From Modicisalibacter sp033446685 (GTDB lineage Bacteria > Pseudomonadota > Gammaproteobacteria > Pseudomonadales > Halomonadaceae): 64,000 nt of DNA. The first letter of the stretch is position 1. Every line of letters begins with the position of its first letter. The notes below the pieces were generated by a model. That model saw only the letters and a list, made by a program, of their open reading frames with translations, did no database searches and was not told the DNA's origin. The stretch is taken from contig NZ_JAWQLY010000012.1 in assembly GCF_033446685.1 (NCBI RefSeq), forward strand, positions 1 to 64,000. The letters are read 5' to 3'. Of the stretch, positions 8,695-16,865 are shown piece by piece. A program made the position numbers and the translations under genes.

Positions 8695-11241
8695 TCACGC
8701 CTCGCCCAGCAGGGCCAGGCTGGCCATCGGGGTCTGCCGGCGCACACCGCGCGACAGCAGGTGGCCGATCAGCCCGATCAACAGCGCGCCGCCCAGCGGC
8801 AACACCAGCCACAAGGTGATATGCAGGCGCGGCGCCAGGTCCAGCCAGCCGATATACACCCCGGCCGCGGCGAGCTCGGCGAGCAGCGCGCCCATCAGCC
8901 CGCTGGTCAGCCCCAGCAGCGCGAACTCGACGCCCTGGATGCGCGAGATCAACCGGTCGCCGGCGCCGAATACTCGCAGCAGGCCGCTTTCGTGGGTGCG
9001 CAGCGAGTGACTGGCGGTAAGCGCGGCGTACAGCACGCTGACCCCGGCCAGCAGCACGAACAACAGGACCAGTTCCACGGCGCGGGTGACCTGTGCCAGC
9101 AGCTCGCGAACCCGCTCGAGAATGGCGTCGACGTTGAGCAGCGACACGCCGGGATAGGCCTCGACCACTCGCCTAAGCAATTCGCGGTTCTCGCTGGCGT
9201 CGAGCTTGAAGGCGGTGATGTAGCTGTGGCCGTAGCGTTCGAGTACCCCGGGCGGGAAGATCACGAAGAAGTTGGGCCGGAAGCTGTCCCAGTCGAGATT
9301 GCGCAGGCTGGCGATCTCGCCGGTGACCCGGTCGCTGCCGACGGTGAAGCTCATGGTGTCGCCGAGCCCCACGCCGAGTCGTTCGGCCAGGCCGTCCTCG
9401 ACCGAGATCGGCACCGGCTGCCCATCTCCTGGGTTAGCCGACTCGCCGGCATCGGCGGCGAACCATTCGCCGGCGACCACGCGGTTGCCCTCCGGCACGT
9501 CGGCCTGCCAGGTCAGGTTGAGCTCCCGCTGCAGGGCGTTGTCGCCGCGGTTCTCCTCGGGCACCACTTCACGCGGCTCGTCGCCGTTGATCGCGGTGAG
9601 CCGGCCACGCACCATCGGGTACAGCGCGGTGCGCGCGCCCACCGCGCCATCGAGCAGCTCGACGAAACCGTCGCGCTCGCCGGGCTGAATGTTGATGGCA
9701 AAGTAGTTGGGCGTGTCCTCGGGCAGTTGCGCCTGCCAGGCGCTCAACAGATCGCCGCGCACCAGGGTGATGATCGCCATCGCCGCGAAGGTCACGGCGA
9801 AGGCCAGCAACTGGCCGAGACTCGCCTGGCGGCGGCGCGCCAGCTGGCGGGCACCGAGCCGCAGCGCCTGGGCGAAACCGCCATGCCCCGCCCTGCTCTG
9901 CCCGGCCAGGCGTAGCACCAGACCGAGCAACAGCCAGCCCAGCCCCCACAGCAGCACCAGCGCGATGAGCCCGCCGACCAGCAGCGCCGCGGAAAGCGCC
10001 AGGTCGCCGGAGTACAGCCACAGCAGCGCGCCGAACACCAGGCTGGCCACCGCCACCACCAGCCACGCCGACGCGGGCAGCGGGTCGAGTTCGCGACGCA
10101 GCACCTTGAGCGCGCTGACCCGCTTGAGCCGCAGCAGGGTCGGCCCGGCGAAGCCCACCAGCACCGCCAGCGCGGTGAGAACGCCCATCAACAGCGGCAG
10201 GAGGCCCGGCGGCGGCAGTTCCATCGGCAGGAATCGCCCGAGTAGCGCCAGCAGGCCGGCCTGACCCGCCAGCCCCAGCAGTGCGCCGAGCGCCGAAGCG
10301 CTGAGTGCCAGCCACAGCAACTGCCAGGCGAACAGGCTCGACAACTGCGACTGGGTGGCGCCGAAGCAGCGCAGCAGCGCGGCGGTATCCAGATGACGAT
10401 CGACGTAACGCCGTGTGGCCATCGCCACCGCGACCCCGGCGAGCAGTACCGCCGCCAGCCCGGCCAGGCTGAGGTATTTCTCGGCGCGCTCCAACGCGCT
10501 GCCCAGTTGCGGACGGTCGTCGCGTACGTCCTCGACTTCGATGCCCTCGCTGGCGAGACGCTCGAGCAGGTCGTCGACCCCGGCCACCGCCTCGGGCGGT
10601 CCCTTGGCCAGCAGCTCGTATTCGATGCGCGAGCCGGGGCGCACCAGCCCGGTGGCATCGAGATCGGCGATACGCATCATCAGCCGCGGGTTGAAGCTGG
10701 AAAATCCCGCCGACTGATCCGGCTCGCGCTCGATCAACCCGCTGACCGTGAGCTCCGCCTGGCCGACCCGGACGCTGTCGCCGACACCGACATCGAGCAG
10801 TTGGGCGAGGCGCGGCGCGATCCACACCGAACCCGGCTGCGGCCCGCGCGGCAGTTGGCTGATGGTGCCGTCGCCCAGGTCGACCCGCACCTCTCCATAG
10901 AGCGGATAGGCGTCGTCGATCACCTTGAGGCTGGCCAGCTGGAAGGCGTCGCCACGACTGATCATCGACACCATGTCGACCTGGTCGGCGAGCGTCAGCC
11001 CGGCGTCGCGCAGCGTCCGGTAGAGCGATTCGTCGAACGGCTGCCCCTGCTCGAGCTTGATGTCGCCGCCCATCAACTGGCCGGCCTGGCGGGTCAGGCC
11101 GCGATCCAGGCGGTCGAGGAAGAAGCCGATCATCGTCGACGCGGCCACCGCCAGCGCCAGGGCGATGAACAGCGCCCGCACGTCGCTGGCACGCAGGTCG
11201 CGGCGCAGTCCCTTCAGCGAGAGCCCCAGCATGCCGCTCAT
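8695..11241 (-). CDS. ybbP: FtsX-like ABC transporter permease (YbbP type)
   Basis: Inner-membrane permease of 848 aa. It has an N-terminal helix followed by a large periplasmic MacB-type domain. Two FtsX-like membrane blocks follow, near residues 250-500 and 720-848, separated by a second extracytoplasmic domain. The ATG at 11241 overlaps the ATPase stop as ATGA, implying translational coupling. Longer in-frame starts would lie inside the ATPase gene. The permease-ATPase pair divergent from tesA matches the E. coli tesA-ybbA-ybbP arrangement. The cargo is not established; related LolCDE/MacB systems handle lipoproteins or envelope substrates. Confidence 0.85.
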   Translation of the reverse strand: MSGMLGLSLKGLRRDLRASDVRALFIALALAVAASTMIGFFLDRLDRGLTRQAGQLMGGDIKLEQGQPFDESLYRTLRDAGLTLADQVDMVSMISRGDAFQLASLKVIDDAYPLYGEVRVDLGDGTISQLPRGPQPGSVWIAPRLAQLLDVGVGDSVRVGQAELTVSGLIEREPDQSAGFSSFNPRLMMRIADLDATGLVRPGSRIEYELLAKGPPEAVAGVDDLLERLASEGIEVEDVRDDRPQLGSALERAEKYLSLAGLAAVLLAGVAVAMATRRYVDRHLDTAALLRCFGATQSQLSSLFAWQLLWLALSASALGALLGLAGQAGLLALLGRFLPMELPPPGLLPLLMGVLTALAVLVGFAGPTLLRLKRVSALKVLRRELDPLPASAWLVVAVASLVFGALLWLYSGDLALSAALLVGGLIALVLLWGLGWLLLGLVLRLAGQSRAGHGGFAQALRLGARQLARRRQASLGQLLAFAVTFAAMAIITLVRGDLLSAWQAQLPEDTPNYFAINIQPGERDGFVELLDGAVGARTALYPMVRGRLTAINGDEPREVVPEENRGDNALQRELNLTWQADVPEGNRVVAGEWFAADAGESANPGDGQPVPISVEDGLAERLGVGLGDTMSFTVGSDRVTGEIASLRNLDWDSFRPNFFVIFPPGVLERYGHSYITAFKLDASENRELLRRVVEAYPGVSLLNVDAILERVRELLAQVTRAVELVLLFVLLAGVSVLYAALTASHSLRTHESGLLRVFGAGDRLISRIQGVEFALLGLTSGLMGALLAELAAAGVYIGWLDLAPRLHITLWLVLPLGGALLIGLIGHLLSRGVRRQTPMASLALLGEA

Positions 11242-11969
11242 GCCTCGACCTCGTCGCGGTCCAGCGCCACCAGGCGCCCCGCGTCGAGGCGCAGGCAGCG
11301 CCCGCAGCGCCGCGCCAGGTGATGGTCGTGAGTGACCAGCACCAGCGTGGTGCCGGCCTCGCGGTTGAGCGTGAACAGCAGGTCGATGACCGTCCGCCCG
11401 GTCTCGCGGTCGAGGTTGCCGGTGGGCTCGTCGGCGAACACCAGCTCGGGTCGGGTGACGAAGGCCCGCGCCACGGCGACGCGCTGCTGTTCGCCGCCAG
11501 AGAGCTGCTTGGGCAGATGATCGAGGCGCGCGCCGAGCCCGACCCGCGTGAGCCATTCGCGCCCGCGCACGGCGGGATCGCCGTCGGGTGCCAGTTCCAG
11601 CGGCAGCAGCACGTTCTCCAGCGCGGTCAGCGTCGGCAGCAACTGGAAATTCTGGAACACGAAGCCGACCCGCCCGGCGCGCAGCCGTGCCCGGCCATCC
11701 TCGTCGAGCGCCGGCAGCGATTCGCCGAACAGCTCCAGACGTCCCGCGCTGGGCGCGTCGAGCCCGGCCAGCAGGCCCAGCAGGGTCGACTTGCCGGAGC
11801 CGGAACTGCCCAGAATCGCTACGCTCTCACCGGCCATCACCTCGATATCGAGCCGCTCCAGGATGGTCAGCCGGCGCTCGCCGCTGTCGACATGCTTGCT
11901 GAGCCCCTGGGCCTGTAGAATGGATACGGAGGAAACCGACGATGGTTCACGCGCTTGGGAGTTGGACAT
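11238..11969 (-). CDS. ybbA: ABC transporter ATP-binding protein (YbbA type)
   Basis: ATPase partner of the FtsX-like permease, 243 aa. Walker A GSSGSGKST, signature LSGGEQQRVAVARA, Walker B LVFADEPTGNLD and switch His VTHDHH are intact and typical of the LolD/MacB class. The start is uncertain. The ATG at 11969 overlaps the divergent tesA start codon. The conserved part begins only near residue 15 (SILQAQGLSK), and there is no strong ribosome-binding site. A longer start at 12107 would run antisense through the TesA signal peptide and was rejected. Confidence 0.88.
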   Translation of the reverse strand: MSNSQAREPSSVSSVSILQAQGLSKHVDSGERRLTILERLDIEVMAGESVAILGSSGSGKSTLLGLLAGLDAPSAGRLELFGESLPALDEDGRARLRAGRVGFVFQNFQLLPTLTALENVLLPLELAPDGDPAVRGREWLTRVGLGARLDHLPKQLSGGEQQRVAVARAFVTRPELVFADEPTGNLDRETGRTVIDLLFTLNREAGTTLVLVTHDHHLARRCGRCLRLDAGRLVALDRDEVEA

Positions 11970-12663
11970 GATGCAGACGTTCCCTGTGGTTGGGCGATGG
12001 TTCGACAAGGATGGCAGCAACCCATGGCTGGCGACGCTGTTGTTATGGACAACGCTGTTATGGATGCTGCTGGCGGCCTGGGCCGGGCCGGCCATGGCGG
12101 CACCCAAGCTGCTGGTGATGGGCGACAGCCTGAGCGCGGCCTACGGCATCGAGCGCGAGTCGGGTTGGGTGCAACTGCTCGATGAGCGACTCGCCGACGA
12201 GGTCGAGGTGATCAACGCCAGTATCAGCGGCGAAACCACCTCGGGCGGCGCCACGCGGCTGCCCGAACTCCTGCGACAGCAGCGACCCGACATCGTTCTG
12301 CTCGAACTCGGCGGCAACGACGGCCTGCGCGGCCTGCCGCCGCAGCAGATGCGCGCCAATCTGGCGGACATGATCGAGGCCAGTCAGCAGGCCGGCGCCA
12401 AGGTACTGCTGCTGGGCATCCGGATCCCGCCCAACTATGGCCAAGCCTACGCCGACGCGTTCAGCCGGGTCTACCGCACGCTCGCCGAGCGCTACGACGT
12501 GCCGCTGGTGCCGTTCATCCTCGAGGGCATCGCGCTCGACGACTCGCTTATGCAGGACGATGGCATCCACCCCACCGCCGAGGCCCAGCCGCAGGTACTG
12601 GATAACGTCTGGCCGGCGCTGGAGAAACTGCTGCCCAAACGCGCCGTCGCCGAGGCCAGATAG
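11968..12663 (+). CDS. tesA: Arylesterase / acyl-CoA thioesterase I, SGNH hydrolase
   Basis: Periplasmic multifunctional esterase/thioesterase/lysophospholipase, 231 aa as called. A signal peptide with hydrophobic core LLLWTTLLWMLLAAW is cut after GPAMA. SGNH blocks are visible: MGDSLSAAYG (nucleophile Ser), the oxyanion Gly in SGETTSGG, LGGNDGLRG (Asn) and DGIHPTAEAQ (catalytic Asp and His). GGGAG lies about 6 nt before the ATG at 11968; a second ATG follows immediately. It is divergent from the YbbA/YbbP genes with no intergenic space, so the two promoters must lie within the opposite gene. Confidence 0.92.
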   Translation: MMQTFPVVGRWFDKDGSNPWLATLLLWTTLLWMLLAAWAGPAMAAPKLLVMGDSLSAAYGIERESGWVQLLDERLADEVEVINASISGETTSGGATRLPELLRQQRPDIVLLELGGNDGLRGLPPQQMRANLADMIEASQQAGAKVLLLGIRIPPNYGQAYADAFSRVYRTLAERYDVPLVPFILEGIALDDSLMQDDGIHPTAEAQPQVLDNVWPALEKLLPKRAVAEAR

Positions 12664-12711
12664 CGGATAGGAATGGTGCAGCATCAAATCCCCAATGAGG
12701 AGAAACGAGCC

Positions 12712-12753
12712 ATGCATGTCGACGTAATCTCGTCCCTCGAGGTCAGCCTCTAG
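12712..12753 (+). other. 13-codon open frame with strong ribosome-binding site
   Basis: ATG followed by 12 codons and TAG, encoding MHVDVISSLEVSL. GAGGAG lies about 8-9 nt upstream (12698-12703). It sits between tesA and the convergent EamA gene. It could be a micropeptide, a remnant of a truncated gene or chance. Nothing in it identifies a function. Confidence 0.2.
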
Positions 12754-12771
12754 CCATTATTATCAACGGCT

Positions 12772-13662
12772 TCAATGCTCCGCGACCGGTGCCGGGGTCT
12801 TCTGCAATTGCTGCAAGCCCAGCCCGGCGAGGATCAGCACCAGGCCGACCAGCGTCGAAACCAGGATCGGCTCGCCGACGACGAAGTGCAGCAGCAGCAA
12901 CGACACCGGCGGCGAGAGAAAGATCAGGTTGGAGATCTTGGCGGTGCGCGAAACCTGCAGCACCGCCATCTGCCACAGCACGAAGGCGAAGCCCATCTCG
13001 AACAGCCCCACATAGACACCCGCGCCGAGACTCGCCCAGCCGTGCCAGTTGAACCCCGGGCCAAACGCGACGATGGCGGTCAGCACCGGCAAACCGACGC
13101 TGAAATTCTGCCATTGGGCAACCAGCGGCGCGCGGTGATCGCGGGCATTGAGCAGCCAGTAGAGCGCCCACACCAGCGTCGAGAGCAGCGCCATCGCCAC
13201 CCCCAGCGGATCGGCGAAGGCCACGTCGAGCACTCGCCCGCGGGTGGCGATGGTCCATACTCCGGCGTAGGCGACCAGCCCGGCGAACACGTCATAGCGA
13301 GTCAGGCGCTGGCCGAGGATCGGCACGGCGAGAAAGGCCATCGCCAGCGCCCAGGTGTAGTTGAGCGCCATCGCCTCCTGCCCGGGCAGCCGGTCGTAGG
13401 CGGCGAACAGCGCCAGGTAATACGCCACCGGGTTCATCAGTCCGGCCCACAGTGCGGTCCGCCAGCCATGACGCAGGGCGCTTGCCAGTTGCCCGCGCCG
13501 CACCACCAGAACGCCGATCAGCAACCACGAGACCAGTGCAGCGACCCACATCAGCTCGACCGGTGTCATGTCGGCCAGCGCCAGCTTGAAGGCGGTAGCC
13601 ACCGTCGACCACAGCCCCACCGCCCCGACGCCGCAAAGCATCGCCCGTTGATCGCGCGTCAT
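12772..13662 (-). CDS. EamA/DMT-superfamily transporter
   Basis: Ten-helix inner-membrane carrier of 296 aa made of two EamA repeats of about 140 residues each. The N-terminal ALCG-like turn leads into GLWSTVATAFKLAL, and the second repeat ends with FLSPPVSLLLLHFVVGEP. Such proteins usually export or import amino acids, nucleobases or other small metabolites. The LWST start resembles the aromatic amino-acid exporter YddG, but that is too weak for a substrate call. The gene is monocistronic and convergent with tesA. A 139-bp palindromic repeat element lies directly upstream. Confidence 0.85.
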   Translation of the reverse strand: MTRDQRAMLCGVGAVGLWSTVATAFKLALADMTPVELMWVAALVSWLLIGVLVVRRGQLASALRHGWRTALWAGLMNPVAYYLALFAAYDRLPGQEAMALNYTWALAMAFLAVPILGQRLTRYDVFAGLVAYAGVWTIATRGRVLDVAFADPLGVAMALLSTLVWALYWLLNARDHRAPLVAQWQNFSVGLPVLTAIVAFGPGFNWHGWASLGAGVYVGLFEMGFAFVLWQMAVLQVSRTAKISNLIFLSPPVSLLLLHFVVGEPILVSTLVGLVLILAGLGLQQLQKTPAPVAEH

Positions 13663-13703
13663 CTCGTCTCCCTGCCTTCCCCGCCTGGCGCGGCTTCCAT
13701 TAC

Positions 13704-13842
13704 GCTTTGTCTGAAAAATGCCTGCGCTCGCCCATACGGCGTTAAAAACCGGTTCAAAATGCTCATTTACACCACGTAAACTCCGCTTTCTCGCCGGTTT
13801 TTGCCTTGTCTGGCCATCGCTCGCCGATTTTTCAGACAGAGC
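13704..13842. repeat. 139-bp palindromic repeat element (MITE/BIME-like)
   Basis: The ends are inverted copies of GCTnTGTCTGAAAAAT: left arm 13704-13719, right arm 13827-13842. Each is followed inward by a CGAGCG/CGCTCG-rich segment. Inside are two further related inverted segments (AAAACCGG and CCGGTTTT types). It has no coding capacity and lies in the spacer upstream of two divergent genes (EamA and ZntB). The structure resembles a small non-autonomous palindromic element. Whether copies exist elsewhere in the genome cannot be seen here. Confidence 0.65.
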
Positions 13843-13917
13843 TTAGGATGTGGCGGACAGCCTAACCGGGCCGCCGAGCGCTGGCGACCCTAGAGCATCG
13901 CTTACAAGGAAGCGTTA

Positions 13918-14910
13918 ATGACGACTCAATTGCCGGTCCCCGTCGAGAGTGCGTTCGTCACCGCCTACCGTCTCGATGGCCGCGGAGCCGGCGCACGGCT
14001 CGACAGCGACGCCCTGCACCGCGCCTGGGACAGCGACAACGCCCCGCTGTGGTTGCACCTGGATTTCCGTCACGACGACGTCACCGACTACCTGGGCTCG
14101 CTGGCCGGGCTCGATGAGGCGGTGATCGAGGCGCTGCTCGAGCCGGATACCCGGCCACGCGTCGCGCGCTTCGGACGCGGCGTGGTGACCACGCTGCGCG
14201 GCATCAACTTCAATCCCGGCGCGGCCCCCGACGACCTGATTTCGCTGCGCGTATGGATGACGCCCAAGCGGCTGATCACCCTGCGCCGGCGCAGCCTGCA
14301 TGCGGTCAACGTGGTACGCGAGCGCATCGATTCCGGCGAGGGCGCGCTGACGGTTCCCGATCTGGTCGCCTGGCTGGTCGAGACGCTGGTCGACCAGGTC
14401 GGCGACGTCACGCATCAGCTCGAGGAGCGCATGGCCGAGCTCGAGGACGCCCAGCTCGCCGAGCGCGGCAACTTCAACGTCGACGAACTGACCCGCATCC
14501 GCCGGCCGCTGATCACCCTGCGGCGCTTCATGGGCCCGCAGCGCGACTGCCTGTCGCAGCTCGCCCAGGGCCCATTGTGGCTGGACGAAGAGAGCAAGGT
14601 GTCGATTCGCGAGAGCGCCAACCAGCTGTCGCGCTACGTCGAGGACTTCAATGCCATGCAGGAGCGGGCGCTGATTCTCCAGGAGCAGCTGTGGAGCGAA
14701 CACAACGAACAGCTCAACCAGCGCATGTACATGCTCGCCATCGTCACCACGGTGTTCCTGCCGCTGAGTTTTCTGACCGGGTTGCTGGGCGTCAACGTCG
14801 GCGGCATCCCCGGCGCCGACAGCCCACTCGGCTTCACGCTCTTCGTCTCCATTACTCTCGCGGTGGGCGTCGGGGTGATGGCGCTGCTCAAGCGCAAGCA
14901 CTGGTGGTGA
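13918..14910 (+). CDS. zntB: CorA-family Zn2+ transporter
   Basis: Pentameric divalent-cation channel/transporter of 330 aa. It has a large cytoplasmic domain (residues 1-265) and two C-terminal helices. The loop after the first helix reads GVNVGGIPG, the ZntB variant of the CorA GMN signature, which supports zinc over magnesium. AAGGAAG precedes the ATG by 6 nt. The gene stands alone between the palindromic element and the AGCTCGT array. Confidence 0.88.
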   Translation: MTTQLPVPVESAFVTAYRLDGRGAGARLDSDALHRAWDSDNAPLWLHLDFRHDDVTDYLGSLAGLDEAVIEALLEPDTRPRVARFGRGVVTTLRGINFNPGAAPDDLISLRVWMTPKRLITLRRRSLHAVNVVRERIDSGEGALTVPDLVAWLVETLVDQVGDVTHQLEERMAELEDAQLAERGNFNVDELTRIRRPLITLRRFMGPQRDCLSQLAQGPLWLDEESKVSIRESANQLSRYVEDFNAMQERALILQEQLWSEHNEQLNQRMYMLAIVTTVFLPLSFLTGLLGVNVGGIPGADSPLGFTLFVSITLAVGVGVMALLKRKHWW

Positions 14911-14936
14911 ACTGCAGCGGCGAGCCACGGGCAGCG

Positions 14937-15002
14937 AGCTCGTAGCTCGTAGCTCGTAGCTCGTAGCTCGTAGCTCGTAGCTCGTAGCTCGTAGCTCGTA
15001 GC
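14937..15002. repeat. Heptanucleotide microsatellite (AGCTCGT)9
   Basis: Nine perfect tandem copies of AGCTCGT plus AGC, filling the space between the convergent zntB and SelW-like genes. Because 7 is not a multiple of 3, translations through it on the minus strand read as the artificial heptapeptide YELRATS. Any long open frame spanning it is spurious. The unit matches the degenerate heptamers at 84-118. Confidence 0.95.
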
Positions 15003-15007
15003 CAAGC

Positions 15008-15277
15008 CTACCGGTCGGTATGCCCCAGGTCGCGCTCGGGGTCGAGCCGGTCGCGCACGCGGCGCTTGAGTTCCTTGATGTCGGGAAAGCCGCCGTCGCG
15101 CTTGCGTTCCCAGAGCGTCTCGCCGTCGTAGCTGACCTCGAAGTGGCCGCCGTGGCTGGGCACGAGCGTGACGCCTTCGAGGTCTTCGCCGAATGTGGAC
15201 AGCAACTCCTGGGCGTACCAGCCGGCACGCAGAAGCCACTGGCATTGCGTGCAATAATGGATGCGAACCGAAGCCAT
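15008..15277 (-). CDS. SelT/SelW/SelH (Rdx)-family thioredoxin-like protein
   Basis: Small redox-type protein of 89 aa. The CxxC site CTQC is at residues 9-12, in the position of the Cys-x-x-Sec of eukaryotic selenoproteins. Here both are cysteines. The rest follows the family fold, with LVPSHGGHFEVSYDGE and the C-terminal GFPDIKELKRRVRD. The ATG at 15277 has AGGAG 7 nt upstream, so a longer in-frame start was rejected. Exact substrate is unknown. Its stop codon lies 5 bp from the heptamer array. Confidence 0.88.
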   Translation of the reverse strand: MASVRIHYCTQCQWLLRAGWYAQELLSTFGEDLEGVTLVPSHGGHFEVSYDGETLWERKRDGGFPDIKELKRRVRDRLDPERDLGHTDR

Positions 15278-15407
15278 CGTGACTCTCCTGTAAATGGGCC
15301 CGTGAACGGCCAGTAAATCGTCCTGTGGGTCGCCGATGATTCGATGATAACAACTTGGCCACCACGCCTCGTAGCGTGCCAGGCCGATGACGACGAGGGA
15401 ACGCCGC

Positions 15408-16724
15408 ATGGCCGATGCCGGCATCAGTCAGACCCACCTTTACGAGCGGCTTACCGGCGATGAGGACAGCCGGCTGTGCAGGGACATCTCCGACAGCGCC
15501 TGCCGCGAGCAGCCGGGCAACTTCTTTCGCCACTTGTGCGCCGCGCTCGGCAACAAGCTCGCCGACGAGCTGTCGAGCGCGCGGCTGATCCTGCCCTGGC
15601 TGCTCGGCGCGATCGGCGCGCCGATCTGGATGGTCGGCCTGCTGGTGCCGATCCGCGAGGCCGGCGCGCTGCTGCCGCAGGTCCTGGTCGCCGGCATCGC
15701 CCGGAAGTTGCCGCAGCGCAAGTGGATCTGGGTCATCGGTGGCTTGCTGCAGGCGTTCTGCGCTGCCCTGCTTGCCGCCCTGGCGCTGTTCGGCCGGGGC
15801 AGCGTCGGCGGCGCCCTGGTACTGCTCGTGCTGGTCGCGCTGTCACTGGCCCGCGGGCTGTCCTCCATCGCCACCAAGGATGTGATGGGCAAGACCATCG
15901 CCAAGCAACGGCGCGGCACGCTGATGGGCTGGAGCGGCAGCGTCGCCGGTGCGATGACGCTGGCCGCCGGTGGCGTGCTGATGCTGTTCGACGACCGGCC
16001 CGGTGAGTTGGCGCTGGCGGTGCTGCTGGCCATCGCCGCGCTGGGCTGGGTGATCAATGCCGGCTGCGCGGCGCTGATTCGCGAAGAGCCCGGCGCCACC
16101 GAGGGCGGCGACAGCGTCTGGGCCAGCCTGCGCGAGGGCATCGCCAAGCTGCGCCAGGATCGCACCTTCTTGCACTTCAACTTGACCCGCGCCCTGCTGC
16201 TTTCCAGCGCCCTGGCATTGCCCTACATCGCCCTGCTCGGCCAACGGCAAGGCGATAGCGAGCTGGGCGGACTGGGCGTGCTGATCGTCGTGTCCGGGCT
16301 CGCCGGGATGCTGGCCAGCCCGCTATGGGGCAAGCGCGCCGATGCCTCGAGCCGCAAGGTGCTGCGCGACGCCGGCCTGGCCGCGACGGCTTGCTGCATG
16401 GCCGCCGCCCTCGTGGCCTGGGCGCCGGGCGAATGGAGCCATTCGGTCTATCCGTTTGCCGCGCTGTACGGCCTGCTGATGATCGCCCATACCGGGGTGC
16501 GCCTGGGACGCAAGACCTATGTGGTCGACCTGGCCAGCGCCGAGGACCGCGCGCTCTACGTGGCGCTATCGAATACCCTGACGGGCGTGCTGATGCTGAT
16601 CGTCGGCGGCCTGATCGGCGCACTAGCCCAGTGGCTGGGCAGCGCCGCCCTGCTGGCGATACTGGCCGGCTGCGCCCTGGCCGCGGCGGCCTGCGCCCAG
16701 CGCCTGCCCGATGTGGAGAACTGA
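15408..16724 (+). CDS. Major facilitator superfamily transporter
   Basis: Membrane carrier of 438 aa with about 12 helices beginning near residue 50, after a cytoplasmic N-terminal extension. An MFS-A-like loop is visible in LLPQVLVAGIARKLPQRKW, and a second-half equivalent in SPLWGKRADASSRK. Helices are Gly/Ala-rich and there are no residues that specify a substrate. The ATG at 15408 is preferred over one 21 bp upstream because AGGGA lies 7 nt before it. The next small open frame starts 2 nt after its stop. Confidence 0.85.
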   Translation: MADAGISQTHLYERLTGDEDSRLCRDISDSACREQPGNFFRHLCAALGNKLADELSSARLILPWLLGAIGAPIWMVGLLVPIREAGALLPQVLVAGIARKLPQRKWIWVIGGLLQAFCAALLAALALFGRGSVGGALVLLVLVALSLARGLSSIATKDVMGKTIAKQRRGTLMGWSGSVAGAMTLAAGGVLMLFDDRPGELALAVLLAIAALGWVINAGCAALIREEPGATEGGDSVWASLREGIAKLRQDRTFLHFNLTRALLLSSALALPYIALLGQRQGDSELGGLGVLIVVSGLAGMLASPLWGKRADASSRKVLRDAGLAATACCMAAALVAWAPGEWSHSVYPFAALYGLLMIAHTGVRLGRKTYVVDLASAEDRALYVALSNTLTGVLMLIVGGLIGALAQWLGSAALLAILAGCALAAAACAQRLPDVEN

Positions 16725-16730
16725 CATGAA

Positions 16731-16756
16731 CGAGCCGGGCATGGCCAGCCGGCTCG
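16731..16756 (+). terminator. Perfect hairpin after the MFS gene
   Basis: CGAGCCGG (16731-16738) pairs perfectly with CCGGCTCG (16749-16756) across a 10-nt loop, immediately after the MFS stop. No T-run follows, so it may attenuate, or stabilise the mRNA, without being an efficient intrinsic terminator. Confidence 0.4.
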
Positions 16757-16765
16757 CTCAACGCG

Positions 16766-16794
16766 TTGAAATCCCTGTCCGCTCTGGCCATGAT
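16766..16794 (+). promoter_or_regulatory. Possible sigma-70 promoter of the LOV gene
   Basis: TTGAAA (16766-16771) and CATGAT (16789-16794) are separated by 17 bp and match 5/6 and 4/6 of the consensus hexamers. They lie 72 bp upstream of the preferred LOV start and beyond the hairpin, which would let the LOV gene be transcribed independently of the MFS gene. Confidence 0.35.
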
Positions 16795-16865
16795 GCTAGT
16801 AATTCAGCACCGTGCGAGCGGCACGCCAACGTCACAGGACAGCAAAGCGCATGAAAAGACCCGCC

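Larger units (their letters stand above)
16726..16854 (+). other. Candidate 42-aa open frame linking the MFS and LOV genes
   Basis: It starts 2 nt after the MFS stop with GGAG 7 nt upstream. Its TGA overlaps an in-frame ATG of the LOV gene at 16851 as ATGA. The peptide has no recognisable domain and it contains the hairpin at 16731-16756. It may be a coupling or leader frame, or chance. Confidence 0.25.

Noticed and set aside
11970..12107. Upstream start for ybbA at 12107
   Set aside because: It would read antisense through the tesA signal peptide, has no family similarity and lacks a ribosome-binding site.
13915..15228. Long minus-strand frame containing a YELRATS repeat
   Set aside because: It crosses the (AGCTCGT)9 microsatellite and runs antisense to zntB. 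The repeat peptide is a translation artefact of a 7-bp array.
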